NCBI GenBank assembly: GCA_024704765.1
Contig: JAKMXF010000335.1
Coordinates: forward strand, 208,141 to 272,140
Source of the DNA: Oopsacas minuta
Taxonomy: Eukaryota > Porifera > Hexactinellida > Lyssacinosida > Leucopsacidae
DNA length: 64,000 nucleotides
Direction: 5' to 3'
In this document: one piece after another, positions 35,146 to 54,012 of the stretch
How the letters are laid out: each line of letters begins with the position of its first letter
Numbering within the stretch: position 1 is the first letter of the stretch
Notes under the pieces: model-generated
What the model was told of the DNA's origin: nothing
Database searches by the model: none
What the model saw: only the letters and a program-made list of their open reading frames with translations
Translations under genes and position numbers: made by a program

Positions 35146-35734
35146 TTGAATATCAACAATTTGGTATTTTAACAATAAATATACAAGTAAAAGAACGTCA
35201 AAATTCGTCATTATGAGAAGTGAACTTAGCTATTATAATTAAGAATTCGGAATCCTGTCTCCCTTGGCTACAGTTTAACTGCCTTCAAGGTCATCGAATT
35301 TATTACGTCCAACACCTTATTTGTCATTTGAATGGTTAATTCTTAAATATCATTATATCGCTTCTTACAAACTCATCAGTAGTACTCTAAAGGTTAGAGG
35401 CCTTAGATCAGCCAATATTTATACGTTTTGAGAATGACCATAAATCCTTGAAGCCATTTTTCCCCTTTTTCCTCGGCTGCCATAATATAGTAACTGCATA
35501 GGCTCTATATCTGTAAGGAATTGAGAAATTAGAATCTTGGTAATGAACTTTATCTAGGTTCATAATTGATTGTTATGTATCGGTTTAGTGCGAGCTATAA
35601 AGTTAATTCGTTTAGTTCTTATTGTTATTTTAATTGTTTGTTTATTGTTAGTATTTCTGTAGATTTCTTTCTTAAATAACTTCATTCAAATACAGTGAGT
35701 TTATATACGTTATATTTACTGTCGATGTATTCTT

Positions 35735-35875
35735 TACAGTGATGTTCGCCTATTAGCAAGATTTTCAGGGGAAGAGTCAATTTTGTGTTGGAAAAAGTTC
35801 CTCTAATAGCAAGTACGCGTATTAGAAAGGGAAAATACTACTCGCTAATAGGTGAACTTCCCTGGATTTTAGAAG
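35735..35875 (+). repeat. MITE family C copy
   Basis: It runs from 'tacagtgatgttcgcctatt' to 'ctaataggtgaacttccctg' (inverted). It contains 'gttcctctaatagcaagta' as in the other copies. Confidence 0.8.
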
Positions 35876-36801
35876 TCAATACAATGGAATAATTGTTTGC
35901 GAGTAGTATAATGGAAAGATCTTTTCGTAATCAAGTTCAATTTCCTGGCTCAAATATTTCCCAAACTGACCTAGCGTTTAGCTGGGAGATAGACATGATG
36001 ATCTGTCCTATTCTATTCGTAACGTATATAATGAAAGTTCGATCTAATAGCTAATCTTTCTTAATATTATCACCATAACATGTGTCAACATAATCATTAA
36101 TGCCCTCAACATCATGTGATTATTGTGTAATCATATCGCTATAGTATTTGATAAGCTGCTCACAACCATTTCACTCATGTATCCCTATACCAATTTTAAC
36201 ACATTCTGTTGACCCCATCCATAGACTGCAATACTATTTTGGGATCTTGGAATTACGCCAATAGTATAATCAACGGCCAAAAACATATTTTATCGCTCAT
36301 TTCGGAATGCTTGTTTGATACTAAGAACAATAGAGAGAGTATTTACATACAATTACACGTCTATACTGTATCCAAACTGGCCTCTAATAATCGCCATGTG
36401 GTCTATGAATTAATAACGAAGCGGTTAATACGCATTAGAATACATTTATCTGATAACTTTTGCACCTATTAAAAACACTGTAGGCTTTCTAACACAAATG
36501 TATGGGTATTATGAATATACATTATCAGGCCATTGTAATTACTTACATGTGAAGAAACGCAGCGATATAAATATGAGATTATTTGAGGAGTATTTTAACT
36601 GGAATGGCGACTTATCAAAAGAGATGGTGTAGAATATTCTGGAAAAAACCTAGTTTTCGTCGGAAGAAAATAGAACCATTCTACACAACTGGATATATTA
36701 TACCGGAAACTTACAGAAAAGCTGGTTAGAATTATTGACAATTCGAATCACGATAAATTCCCTAAACATATGATGCCACTTAAAACACCCTTAAACATCT
36801 A

Positions 36802-36958
36802 GAGCAGCGTGGGGTTTATTGACCCATTGGTGGTCCACCGACGACAGCAGGGGTTCACAGGATCTCGAAATTTGTATTGCAGTCTATGGGAGGTGTCCAC
36901 AGAATATGTGAAAATTTATAATTTGGATCCTATTGTGAAAAGGTTAGGAACCGCGAAT
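36802..36958 (+). repeat. hAT-like MITE (family D)
   Basis: It has 'cagcgtggggtttattgacc', 'ggtggtccaccgacgacagc', 'cacaggatctcgaaatttg' and ends 'aaaggttaggaaccgcg', an inverted, diverged copy of the start. Confidence 0.7.
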
Positions 36959-37573
36959 CAAGAGTGCAGCTAAACCGAAAATATACATGTTAACCTATTC
37001 TGCGAATCCTCTGAGAAATGGTAAATATATGAATTCTAATGTCGTTTTAGAATATTGCGAATATGGATCACATTCACCTTTATTTTCAAGTTCTTTCTTC
37101 ATTATCTATTCAGACTACAGTTGCCGTTATTGTCACTAATTGAGAGACAAGCGAATTAACTGCTTTTAAGCTGTTTTAAGGTCGAATTAACTTAACGCGA
37201 GATATACTCGAATTCTTATAATTCTATTATGAATCCGAAATATAGATATCATAAAATGAATGGGCTATGGGCTTATTCGAATTTATCTCTTCAAACTTGT
37301 TTGTATTTACCTGAATTTTTGGTATGGATGTGTCAGTGTTTGGTGGGTAATCAGGCTAATAATAGTATTCATGGATTCACAATTACTTTAAGCAACATCC
37401 TTCTTGTTCGCCGAGCATGGCGATTACTCAAAGGGGTAAATATTCGAGGTTTTACGATATATTTCGCAATTGGAAAGAACTTCCCATCTGAGCTTCAACA
37501 AAAATATTGATCTTTAAGTTTGTAGTGAGCCTTGTTTCTGACTTTGCCACGGTTAAGTGGAATCTACTGTATG

Positions 37574-37655
37574 CAGTGGCGGTCCCAGGGGGAGGCGCCA
37601 ACGGGGCAATTGCCCCGCCTTGCCTCGGCTATGCAATATCCTGGGACCGCCCCTG
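37574..37655 (+). mobile_element. 82-bp hAT-like MITE with perfect 8-bp target duplication
   Basis: The ends are CAGTGGCGGTCCCAGG and CCTGGGACCGCCCCTG, inverted with one mismatch. Both flanks are ACTGTATG (37566-37573 and 37656-37663). The G+C content is far above the surroundings. Only one copy is seen in this window. Confidence 0.88.
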
Positions 37656-37882
37656 ACTGTATGTATATTTACGGTAAATATAGTCATTACAAATTTAAGG
37701 AATTTTAATATTATCTTCTTGGTTAATAACTGTTTCGTTAACTATCTTACGTAATTAAAGCGAGGCATATAGGTTCATGTACTTTCGTATGATTAAAATT
37801 TTGCTAATATTTTGATAATTTATGATAATAGTAGAGTATTATGTGTATTTTAAGCAAGATATTCAGAGTTCTAAAATATAGA

Positions 37883-37922
37883 TTTGTTTGTTTGTTTGTT
37901 TGTTTGTTTGTTTGTTTGTTTA
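37883..37922 (+). repeat. (TTTG)n microsatellite
   Basis: About ten uninterrupted TTTG units ending 28 bases before the RSK start codon, so it lies in the 5' UTR or a 5' intron. Confidence 0.95.
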
Positions 37923-37949
37923 CACAATTTGTGTTGTTTAGAACCAACC

Positions 37950-44628
<6,679 letters not shown>

Positions 44629-45316
44629 CCCCATCTCTACATATTTAACTCACACACATGATTTTTAGTAACCACCATTGAATTTAAGTTCATTTGAGCA
44701 CTTTTTACTGACTGTTATACATAGTGATTATTAAATAATAATTTTTAGTGGTTTGAGTGCTTTCGTGTGGATATATGTGTGTGATTGTGTGAATTCCAAG
44801 GTGTAACATTTGTTGTTAGGATATTAGTATATTGAAGTGATAATAATGATGTGTATATATTTTTTTCACTGTTTGTATTATTGTAGTGTCAATAGAGTAC
44901 ATAATGGCAATCTTATTTGTTCTTTTATTCTTATACTGGGGTATTTTAATGGGGTAATTGAGGTTTACGTAGCGTATTGGTTTATGTCAATTGTCCCATT
45001 TCGACGGGACGTTATCCAGGAGTTCATGTCTTATTCAAGGAAAAGTATTGAAAATCTCGGGAATTTTTTTCCATTTTGTGCTGTATTTCTGGATATATTC
45101 GGGTGAATAACGTGAAAATCCAGTGACTTGGCAAGGAAAATCTCGTTAGATTTGTAATAGGCTCTAGTAAGTATCCACTTTATAAAGCGAATGTTGAGAA
45201 TCAGAAACTGAAAAATTGATGGTTAATGATGCCAATGTTTGCTGAAGTAAATATATAAATTACTAAACAAGACTCCTTCAAGTCTGGCTATGAATATTAT
45301 TCCTAATTCCACATAT

Positions 45317-45341
45317 AATAATAATAATAATAATAATAATA
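45317..45341 (+). repeat. (AAT)n microsatellite
   Basis: About eight uninterrupted ATA/AAT units. Confidence 0.95.
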
Positions 45342-46059
45342 AAGTAGTTCCTTCCAAAACTACTGTAACTCTATCCACCAATATTTTGTTTAATAAGGGC
45401 TGTCTCTGGATTATGTTTTGAATTTTGAACTTTTTACTGTAAGAATTATTCATAGTTCTCTTAGCTGTAATATGTAATTTGATTCAGGCAAAAACTACCT
45501 TTAGACAGCCGTTATGGAGGATGTCATTGTGTTTCCCTCAGTGAATACTTGTAATGGCAACAACAATCATTCGACTAAGTTTATGATATCCCCATTAAAT
45601 GAAGGTTACGCCTTCATATACGTATAGTCATATGCTTCGTACATATATTGGGTGTCTGTAACTAAAATCGGAAAATCTAGCAAGACCAGGGAATAAATAT
45701 GTAGTGTGTACTGATATTCTAGTGCGTCTCGATGTGCCAGCTGAATTACAGCATTTCCCTCCCGATTTTCGAACAATATCAGTGTCTTGCGCCGCCGAAA
45801 ATGCGAAATTTTCACGCATTTTATTAGGGGATCCCGTCAGAACTCCAATGTCTGCTATAATATGACCTCTTCTGGATTCCATACCTGTTCCTTTGCCTTG
45901 GCGCTCTTCTATCTGACACTCTAATTAACTACTTGATTCATATATTGTTTTTATGCAAAAGAACTGTTAAGACGCACACCTTCTAGAAACAAAATTAGCA
46001 CAAATTATCCAAGTCTACGTCTTTTCCGATTAAATTCAATAAACCTCCGTCGATATAAC

Positions 46060-46119
46060 GAACTCCTGTTATTACGAAGTGATCCTTTACCCACTTCGTT
46101 ATAACAAGAGTTTACTGTA
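46060..46119. repeat. Short palindromic repeat (family A/E related)
   Basis: Arms 'aactcctgttattacgaagt' and 'acttcgttataacaagagtt' pair across a spacer of about 12 bases, ending ACTGTA. It looks like a minimal fold-back MITE. Confidence 0.7.
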
Positions 46120-46630
46120 TTGTATCATATCAGAATGAATAAATATTGGTTTGAAATTACTTACTAATAGTACCTATTACCCCGCTACTTCTTATCCAAA
46201 TTCTACTCTGTTATAATAATAGAACAGCAGCTAACTACACAGAAAATGAATACCTCTACAAGATTCTAAATCCATGGTAATACCTCCCTCAATCTTACTT
46301 ATATAATCAGTGTATTTATCAAACTTTATCTTCACATTACAACTTTTACTAAACTCAGAAAATGTTTACTCTAATTATATAAACTGTTCTCTATCAAATT
46401 TTCCTTCTCATCTCGATATCACAAAGACAACAACTAGTTTATTACTTATTTATTTATCAAATTTTATTTATAATGTGTTCTGAATAATCTAGGCTTGCCT
46501 AGTTGAAAAGGGAAATGTTTTTGCATATAAATCTTGCGAATCACTGACTACAATTATCTTCTATCAGAGGTTTGTTCAACTCATAAAAATATACGTATAT
46601 GTTATTATTTATACAATTATTTACGTAATG

Positions 46631-46760
46631 TTTACAAGGGTATTTGCCTATTAGCAATATTTGCCATTTTGTATTGGAAAAATCCTCTAATAGCAAGTTC
46701 GTGTATTTTCAAGGGAAATTCGAGTAAATACGACTTGCTAATAGGCGAACTCCACCGTAT
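46631..46760 (-). repeat. MITE family C copy
   Basis: It runs from 'acaagggtatttgcctatta' to 'taataggcgaactccaccgt', inverted ends, with 'aaaaatcctctaatagcaag' inside. Confidence 0.8.
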
Positions 46761-46844
46761 TATAACTTCATTCATCTGAGAAGCAAGAAGCAAACATGCT
46801 GACTGCTAAGACCAATTTAGAGAAAGGATTCGATATACGATGGG

Positions 46845-46910
46845 TATCGGTTATAAGAACATACTTTGATACTCCGAAGTGTGTGCTTATAAGTGATAAC
46901 CACTGTAACT
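46845..46910 (-). repeat. MITE family H, short copy
   Basis: 'gggtatcggttataagaaca' and 'gtgcttataagtgataacca' plus CTGTA resemble the ends of family H with the middle deleted. Confidence 0.5.
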
Positions 46911-47828
46911 CTTTCTCAAAGTGTTTTAGATTATAATTTTCCTATGAATGCATATTATTGCTCATCAGCTGATGTGTAAATGATACAATTTACAGTAAAG
47001 CGTATGTCCTATTACTATTCTGTATTCTAAAATTGTTATTTGAAAACCTATACCCCTTCAGTAATTATTTTAGACCAAACAATATGCATTTCCTATGAAG
47101 GAGTAACCACAGAAATTTTGATATTATGCTTCGAAATGACCTGCTAACATTTTATGAATCGAGCTCTCTGATACAGATGTCGCCCTTTAGAAATTGAAAT
47201 TTTATTACATCATCAATAATTTTATGATACCGAATATCTTACATATTTCCATATAATCTACTGTATTTACTCGTTTGTTGGTAAAGCGATTGTTAATTTT
47301 AGCCATCCTTAGAGTAACAACTGCTATTCTAGGAAATAATGTAACTACAGTAAACCTTACCTATGACGGTAATGACCGAGGGGACTGTCCAAAAGTGACC
47401 GATATAGACAGGTTTAGCGCCAGATTGCGTACATCTGGCGTTAAACTTGTGTACATGTGACCGTTAGTGCAACTGCTTTCAGTAAGGGTATCATTAAGTT
47501 TTGGCGGTTATTACATTTTGGGTCATTCACGGCCAGAGGGAGCTACAATTTGAATACAAACTGTAGTATTCATTATTGCTATGTCTTTTGTTAATTCGTA
47601 AATGTCATTGTCTAAGTATCATTGTATTAGATTTGAATAGACCACTTCATTAATAGAAAGGCTAAACTATGCAATTTGATGTGTTAGACCTCTCTACAAT
47701 AATTAAATAATTCGATTACGAATTTGTTGTTTTTTAACAGATATTTTGTATATAAAAGAGAATTAATTCATTAAAGTATACATTTTAGGAATCAATATTT
47801 CTTGTTTGTACTATTACAAAACTGAATT

Positions 47829-50800
47829 ATGGAAACTTCAAGATTGATTATAACGAATGGTAAGCTGAAGTGTTATACTTTTGTTCAATGTATTTTCACC
47901 AGTGGACCCCTCCCATAGACTGTGATACAAATTTTGAGATACTGTCGATCCCCTGCCGTCCACCAAGAGATCCTTGCCCTGGTGGGGACCGCTTGTGTAT
48001 GAAAATACTGATTTTATTCGGCAAAAACTTTTTTTTCCTCGGATTACCTTCACTCAAGTTTGTATGCCGTGTTTTTGGGGATTTTCAATAGCTTTGATGA
48101 TTTTTGAAAAAAGTTCGTGACGTCACGCATGTATGTTTTGAGGTTGTGGATATAAATATTTCAATGAATTTCTGTAGGTAATCATCCCGGTATGTTGTCC
48201 AGCATACACCGGTCTTCATCAAGTTCAACCAGTGACTGTTCTCCAACAGAGATTCATCCTGTCGTGCATACTGGTAAGAATAAGAAAAGAAAGAAAGTTA
48301 AAGGTGAGTTAAGTTGAAACCTGTTTCTGCTGTCAAATTGGGATTCCTACGAATATCGTCGATATACGCTATTACCCCAATGTATTCTACCATATTAGCT
48401 AGCTAACAGGATATTAATGAATATGTTATGGAGAATTCACATTTTCATATACAATAGAACTCGGAAAGACGTACTTCTTTCAAAATTATTTCCCATCCAT
48501 TCTAATACAAGATCTATTCAGTTATAATATACACCCGACACTACGTATGAATTAGTGCCCCTCAAGGCATACGTCTTATCCGAGTTCTACTGACACCATA
48601 CACGTATTTATCATTCATTAGAGATAATGAAATAATGATGATCAAATCAGCATTCACGTAGAAAGCTTGTAGCCTTTTAAACAAATTTATTTATTAGCAA
48701 TAATCCTATTAGTAATGATTAGTGTTAAATAGAATTCCACAATTGACGATGTCCTCATAAAGCTTTTAATATTCATTTTCATCCATACAATTCTATGTAA
48801 AACTATGTGATTATTATTTCGGTGGATTAATATGCGTATTTTATAATTAATAACTGATTTTTCGCATTTAGGCGAGAGAATAATTATAAAGAGTTTCTCT
48901 GGAACAAAATTCTCATCGATCCATCCCTCAGGGAGTGAATTCATTTCTCTACAATCTCCTCCGCCCTCGACGAGGGGGCAATTTCTAACCAATGATCTTG
49001 GACATACTGGTTCTCAAACTTTTCCTAACAGGACTGATTTCTCTGCATTTAAGAAGATGTTACCGAGGTATGTAAATCCCAGAAATTCCTGGATCAAAAT
49101 ACCGTTAATGAAGTTATCACATTCCATCCATTTCTATTTCTTCTTTAGATATCTAGTAAACAGTTTCCATATCAAAGTAGAAGATGAGTATTACTCAGGG
49201 AGAGATGAGATTAAAGCATTTATTCTCTCAACATTCGCAAAACTTAAATCTTCTAATACTCGCTGTATCCTCTGTAAACATGAACTTACAGTATTTAATA
49301 GGTTAGCATACAATGTTAATATACATGGGATTTGGCGTCATGGTGCTTTGAATTATGTGAGGAAAGTTTCGTATGGGAATACCATGGAATATTTATGTAA
49401 GGTTCTGAGATCTTTTCGAGATCCTGGCTGGCCAAGCCAGTATTTTCAAACCCTCAAACAAGATTATTAGTACGTACAACCGCCTATACTTACTTCTCGC
49501 ATTAACATGACTGTGAATACAATTTTGATTGGAAGAAGTATTACATATTACCCCAGTTTGCTTCTTATCCGAGTTCTACTATAATATCTGTTCTATATAC
49601 GTAGCACGTGGATATTACGTGTATTCTTGTGTTGTAGTATCTTCTACCACACACAATAATCTTCCAATAATATTATCAACAGAATTGAGATCTATTATAA
49701 ATACACTCTTGTTTAATGGTTCCTTTTTACAGCTAGACACCTCTACACAATATGACTTTACTGATAATTTCCCCTAACACTCTTCATTTTTATAACTGTA
49801 TATTCACGTAAATAGGAGGCTGTTTTCATATGAACTCCCAAATATTTTGAATACACTGTAAACTCTACAAACGGGACTGTGGAAACTGGTAACATCTGGA
49901 AACGGAGCTAAAATATTAGAGGGAATTCCTATTCGCATATAATTGATCTTCCACACACGGGGAAATTGGCAGATCGGGGTAGCATTTTTGGCCTCTCTGG
50001 GACCGTTTGTGGAGGTTATACTATATTAAAACAAATACATAAAAAGGCTACTTTATCTTGTCGCTTTCCTGGACCTTTGGTTTCTTTTTATCTACATGAT
50101 TCAATTATCAACTAGACTCAATGAATAAACTAATCTCTTAAAAGTGCTCTAGGTTGAATGATATGTTTAACCTTGTGAGCTAGCGAAGCCATTTATTCAT
50201 TATGCAACACAATGTGTGTATATCTAAACGCCTGTATCAACCATTAGGGATACATTCTTATTCAATGACTAGTATTTTATTATCACAAACGAAACCTTAT
50301 CCATTCAGAAATTATAGGATTGAATGATTGCTACTGGTTTTTTTATGGCAAGATTTTGTCATTTGTCCGAGGCCATATTCGCATAATCGCGAATATATTA
50401 CAAATGTAAAGATATAATCTGCTTTAACGATAAATCCCAGAAAACCTGGAAATATTTACAGGAAAATTACGCTAACAAATATTTTTACACTTTCAAATGT
50501 CTTATAGCACAATTATTCACATGCGATTAGTCTCAATGATCCACTGCGATAATTTAGTGAAAATTACGTCGACACAGACTGTTAATTTGATATTTGTTTT
50601 TTCTAATTTCTCGTCCACGCCTTTATGTCTAGCATGAAATTTACCGTCTAATACGCACCTCGGCGTACGATCTTTATTCTGATAATAACAGACGCTTTTG
50701 TGTCATTTTTTGTCGTTTTTACTTCCAAAAATATTTCCACAACTTTTTGACAAAAAATTAATTTTTCAGAAAATTCATATTTATGTATTTTTACGTAACT

Positions 50801-51641
50801 CCAGGTACCCAATGATAGACGGCACTTTCTTCTTATCGCCCCTAAAGCATGATGATTTCTGCTGTGGTCTGAGTATAGCTAGTGTCCGTATGATGGTGGG
50901 TTACACTTATCAGGCTATGTACGAGGCTAGCAATGGAGAGTATAGGAGTGGTGCTGGAGAAGTTTATTTGTGTGCTGTTTGTGTGAAGTGCATGTCTGGA
51001 GTTAATGCTGTTTCTTGCAGGTAAGTTTGAGATATAATCTTGTACATATTTGTAACCTCCACAAATATGGAAACGGAGTGGAAAATAAAGCAAATTCCTA
51101 GTCCCATACAGAAATAGTACGTATAATTGCAAACTCGCGTATTTGCAACGAAAAATTCATGCCAAATACGATTAGCTAATAGCTCCACTGTAATCGTATA
51201 TTCACGTGTTAATGTTACTACTTTAGTTTCTGTGGGTGCCCATGGCAAGCAGACATACACCAGCTTGGCACTCTATACAAATACGATCTGTTGAGTGCTA
51301 GTCAGTGCTGCGTACAGAGGAGATTGTGTACTACTTGTAGTCAGCCTGTTATCAATGCTAATGAGCCGATGTTCTTTTCAACACCTAGTGAAGTGGTGAG
51401 TTACTTATAACTATATTCATAAAGGCAATGAGGGTCATCAAGGGACCGGCATTCGATGAAACGAGAGTTTACTGTGTTTGTTTTGGATTTTCTATACAAA
51501 ATACTCACTTCCTAATTGTATTTTATTTATTCGTCTTCTCCCTAGATCCAATGTCCTCATTGTCAGACTATAGACTACCATCTGCTACGACCTAGCCTGA
51601 CCTATACAGTAATACCAGAAACATACTCTAGACATTATTAA
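47829..51641 (+). CDS. Headcase-domain protein (short form)
   Basis: Seven exons in phase: 47829-47859, 48178-48303, 48872-49067, 49149-49301, 50805-51020, 51227-51395, 51546-51641; 328 aa. It matches the C-terminal half of Headcase/HECA. Shared marks are the SFHIKVEDE...IKAFILSTFAKLK block, CILC, VFNRYPMIDGTFFLSP (split by intron 4), AVCVKCMSGV, a CxFCGxxW motif, the GTLYKYDLLSASQCC block, CTTC, and CPHCQTIDYHLLRP at the end. The paired cysteines suggest zinc binding. In flies and mammals Headcase partners Unkempt and restrains mTORC1 signalling and growth. Here only about 115 residues (Ser-rich, then a KNKKRKKVK basic stretch) precede the domain, and the N-terminal HECA cysteine-rich domain is absent. 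Insert RMMVGYTYQAMYEASNGEYR is not in the relatives I know. Exon 1 is the least certain. Confidence 0.87.
47888..47990 (+). repeat. hAT-like MITE (family D), partial, in Headcase intron 1
   Basis: 'ttcaccagtggacccctccc', 'atagactgtgatacaaattt', 'tgagatactgtcgatcccct' and 'gccgtccaccaagagatcc' follow the family D order. Confidence 0.7.
48451..48592 (+). repeat. MITE family F in Headcase intron 2
   Basis: The ends are 'acaatagaactcggaaagac' and 'gtcttatccgagttctactg', inverted. A half copy lies at 57300-57342 and a terminal fragment near 49563-49582. Confidence 0.75.
49853..50025 (-). repeat. MITE family B in Headcase intron 4
   Basis: Ends 'acactgtaaactctacaaac' and 'gtttgtggaggttatactat' are inverted. 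The inner 'ggtagcatttttggcctctc' is the reverse of the family B 'gccgaaaatgctacc' block. Confidence 0.8.
51050..51192. repeat. MITE family B and C fragments in Headcase intron 5
   Basis: 51050-51110 has 'tgtaacctccacaaatatgg' and 'gcaaattcctagtcccatac' (family B). 51112-51192 has 'cgcgtatttgcaacg' and ends 'tagctccactgta' (family C). Confidence 0.65.
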
Positions 51642-52725
51642 TAATAGGTCAGTCACTGACTGCCATACAATACTGTTATAAGTACACACAATAGAAATGC
51701 TGTACACGAGGCGGTATTTGTAGAGTTTATCGACATTCCTTTATGATATACTGTTGAATTACTATGGATATCTAGTCTGATACTTCTAATAGTTTAAAGC
51801 CAAATTGTAGTCTCTAAGTTCAACGGTTACCAACCTTTCCCACCCGTTGGACCCCTCCAATCGACTGCAATACAATTTTAGAGATCCCGTAGCCTCCATG
51901 CTGTCGTCCGTACACCACCATGAGTCCATGGGCCCAGGTTGGCCGCCGCCGCCTAGTTGATACAAATATCAAGGTGCTGTCGAAATTTGTACATTCCCAC
52001 GGGAAACCTGTATTAATGAAATCCATTCAAATGTATTCAGAGATTCCTCGAAAAATTGTATTACCAAAACGTACATAAAACTTAAACGAGTTAACTTTCC
52101 TGCTAACTTTTCGAAATTAGGCAAAGAATCCGTTTCACTTTCTTTAATCGCGGCTAATTGTCCACCAGGTGTCGGAATAATAATCTCATATTTTCATATT
52201 TCCTCCAGGCTACTTCAACCTTTCAGCTCTATATACTCCGCTTAGGTCAATACATTTATCTACGCTATGCAGGAAGATTATTCATAATCATTAGTCGTTT
52301 GATAGTTCTATTGTATATATACATACACAGTATATCCGTGAATATTAGGATATTTTCTATATTTTTAATGTTAACTTTGCTTCTTAGTCTATTTGTATCA
52401 ATTCTAGGTTTGCATTTATTTGTTATTTGTTTAGGAATATATTCACACTTCTAGGTTATTTGTCAGAAATATTAAACGATCATTCATTATTTTCTTGTAT
52501 TTTGTAAGAATTACGATATATTCGTGTTTCAGTGGTGTTGGTTTTTCACCAAATTGCAAAAATATTCGAATAAATGAGTGAAACTATGAAATATATTTAT
52601 TAAAGGTTTACTTTCAGAATTCATATATTCATTTTTGGGTCCTTGTTGTCCCCCCGGGGGCAAGTAAAAGGTGTGAAACCTTTTAATAAGCAAAATTATA
52701 TTAGATGAGAGCGAACAATAGAAAT
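51642..52725. other. Convergent intergenic region after the Headcase gene
   Basis: It contains a family D element at 51821-51960. A hydrophobic 98-residue chance frame (52158-52454) has no family marks. Confidence 0.5.
51821..51960 (+). repeat. hAT-like MITE (family D)
   Basis: 'caacggttaccaacctttcc', 'cacccgttggacccctccaa', 'tcgactgcaatacaatttta', 'gtcgtccgtacaccaccatg' and the inverted end 'gggcccaggttggccgccg' follow the family order. Confidence 0.75.
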
Positions 52726-54012
52726 TTAATTATTATCAGAAAATATTTGTAAACCGAAATTCTTGTTAGAAGAAATACAAATTAGTTTTGTGTTGTGTAT
52801 TGTAATGCCGGAAGGGTGGTAAAGCATTCCAGTTTTTTGTCCTATCTGTCCTATCGTGTGTAGGAGGTCTCCTTCTGGAGAGAATACTTTGATGCTGTGA
52901 GCCGACCAGTCGCTAATGACAAAGTTATTGTTTTCGTCCAAACAGAAGAAGAATGGTCTTATGACTTCCATTCCTGGTCCTCTGGTAACTAAGGAGCGGG
53001 ACTTCTCTCCTGAGAGAGTAAACACATGAATGCACGGATTGTCAACAGAGCTCAACACAAACATTTCATTGTTTGAGAACTTTATATCAACAGGTGTAGT
53101 CATGGTTTGGTGTCGTAGTGAGCCCTCGAATACCAGATCAGTCGTCAGGATTTGGACTCTGTTGTTGAATTGATCTGACACATAAATGTGTTGATTAGGA
53201 GAGATAGCGAGTTGTCTAGGGTGATAGAACTCTTCACTACTAGAACCTAACTTACCTACTCGCTTTATCATTGTTAGGTCTGGTAGCTTGAATAGGAAGA
53301 TAGCCTGATACCTTAAGTCTGTGACATAAATGTTGTCCACATGGATTAGGATACCATATGGTCGGCTCAGGTGTCTATCTCCAAAATGGTTAAGATGGTG
53401 TCCTTCCTGAGAGATTATTTGGATACGACTGTTGAACATATCTGCCACACAAATGTGTTCAGATTCAGGTTCGATTGTGACACCTTGTGGACCGTTGAAC
53501 TCACCAGGACCTGATTCTGTTTTCCCAACAGCAATAATGGGCTGTTGGAATGCAGCGTAATTGAGGATTGATGGCATAGGAGAGATGGGACGGATCTCGT
53601 GTTGGTCAATTTCTCCCAGACAAGAGATGCGTTCCTCCAGATCTTGTGCGTCACACAAGAACCTCAGTTCTTGAGGTGGTTGTGCATTGAGGCGGAGTTC
53701 TGCCATTTTAGCCTCCATTTCTGCTACCATTCTATTTTGCAATGTATGAAGCTTGTTATGCTTTATTTGGCGTTCAATGAATCGCCGAGTTTGATCAACT
53801 TCCTCCTCTACTTCCTCACGAGCCACCAGATCGGTTCTCATCTCTTCGCGTGTGTTCCTTAACGTGGCTAAGAGATGGGCCCGTCTCTGATTGAGGAGGA
53901 ATATCAACCTGTCGATGGATTGGTTTATTTGTACCGCTATGGGATCGATATGCTCTGAGAGTGGTTCATGCATGTATGGCACTCCGATGGTTTCTGGAAA
54001 TTGTGTTGCCAT
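52726..54012 (-). CDS. Coiled-coil/NHL-repeat protein, copy 1
   Basis: Intronless, 428 aa. Residues about 22-115 form a coiled coil rich in Glu, Arg and Leu, and residues about 150-425 a beta-propeller of about six NHL repeats, with recurring P-x-G-V/I...I-x-V-x-D...N-x-R-I/V-Q-I patterns (for example GPQGVTIEPESEHICVADMF and QHIYVSDQFNNRVQI). The layout is that of TRIM2/3/71-type proteins without RING, B-box or filamin domains. NHL propellers bind RNA or protein; the partner here is unknown. Its neighbour at 54339-55733 is a close paralogue sharing the MAT-x-FPE start and the C-terminal KLICxSSNKNFGLQIFS. They probably arose by tandem duplication. Confidence 0.85.
   Translation of the reverse strand: MATQFPETIGVPYMHEPLSEHIDPIAVQINQSIDRLIFLLNQRRAHLLATLRNTREEMRTDLVAREEVEEEVDQTRRFIERQIKHNKLHTLQNRMVAEMEAKMAELRLNAQPPQELRFLCDAQDLEERISCLGEIDQHEIRPISPMPSILNYAAFQQPIIAVGKTESGPGEFNGPQGVTIEPESEHICVADMFNSRIQIISQEGHHLNHFGDRHLSRPYGILIHVDNIYVTDLRYQAIFLFKLPDLTMIKRVGKLGSSSEEFYHPRQLAISPNQHIYVSDQFNNRVQILTTDLVFEGSLRHQTMTTPVDIKFSNNEMFVLSSVDNPCIHVFTLSGEKSRSLVTRGPGMEVIRPFFFCLDENNNFVISDWSAHSIKVFSPEGDLLHTIGQIGQKTGMLYHPSGITIHNTKLICISSNKNFGLQIFSDNN

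Larger units (their letters stand above)
33940..37949. other. 4-kb intergenic region before RSK
   Basis: It contains repeats (34996-35145, 35735-35875, 36802-36958, 37574-37655) and a (TTTG)n microsatellite at 37883-37922. I see no supported coding exon. RSK regulatory sequence and 5' UTR should lie at the right end. Confidence 0.5.
44629..47828. other. 3.2-kb intergenic region between RSK and the Headcase gene
   Basis: It holds an (AAT)n run at about 45317-45341 and repeats at 46060-46119, 46631-46760 and about 46845-46910. The N-terminal domain expected in a full-length Headcase protein was looked for here and not found. Confidence 0.5.

Noticed and set aside
45606-45882. Two overlapping minus-strand frames with mixed composition
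   Set aside because: I looked for a small gene here but found no domain, and the two frames contradict each other.
52158-52454. 98-residue hydrophobic frame that looks like membrane segments
   Set aside because: The Ile/Leu/Tyr richness is what AT-rich DNA gives by chance; no family motif and no conserved neighbour.
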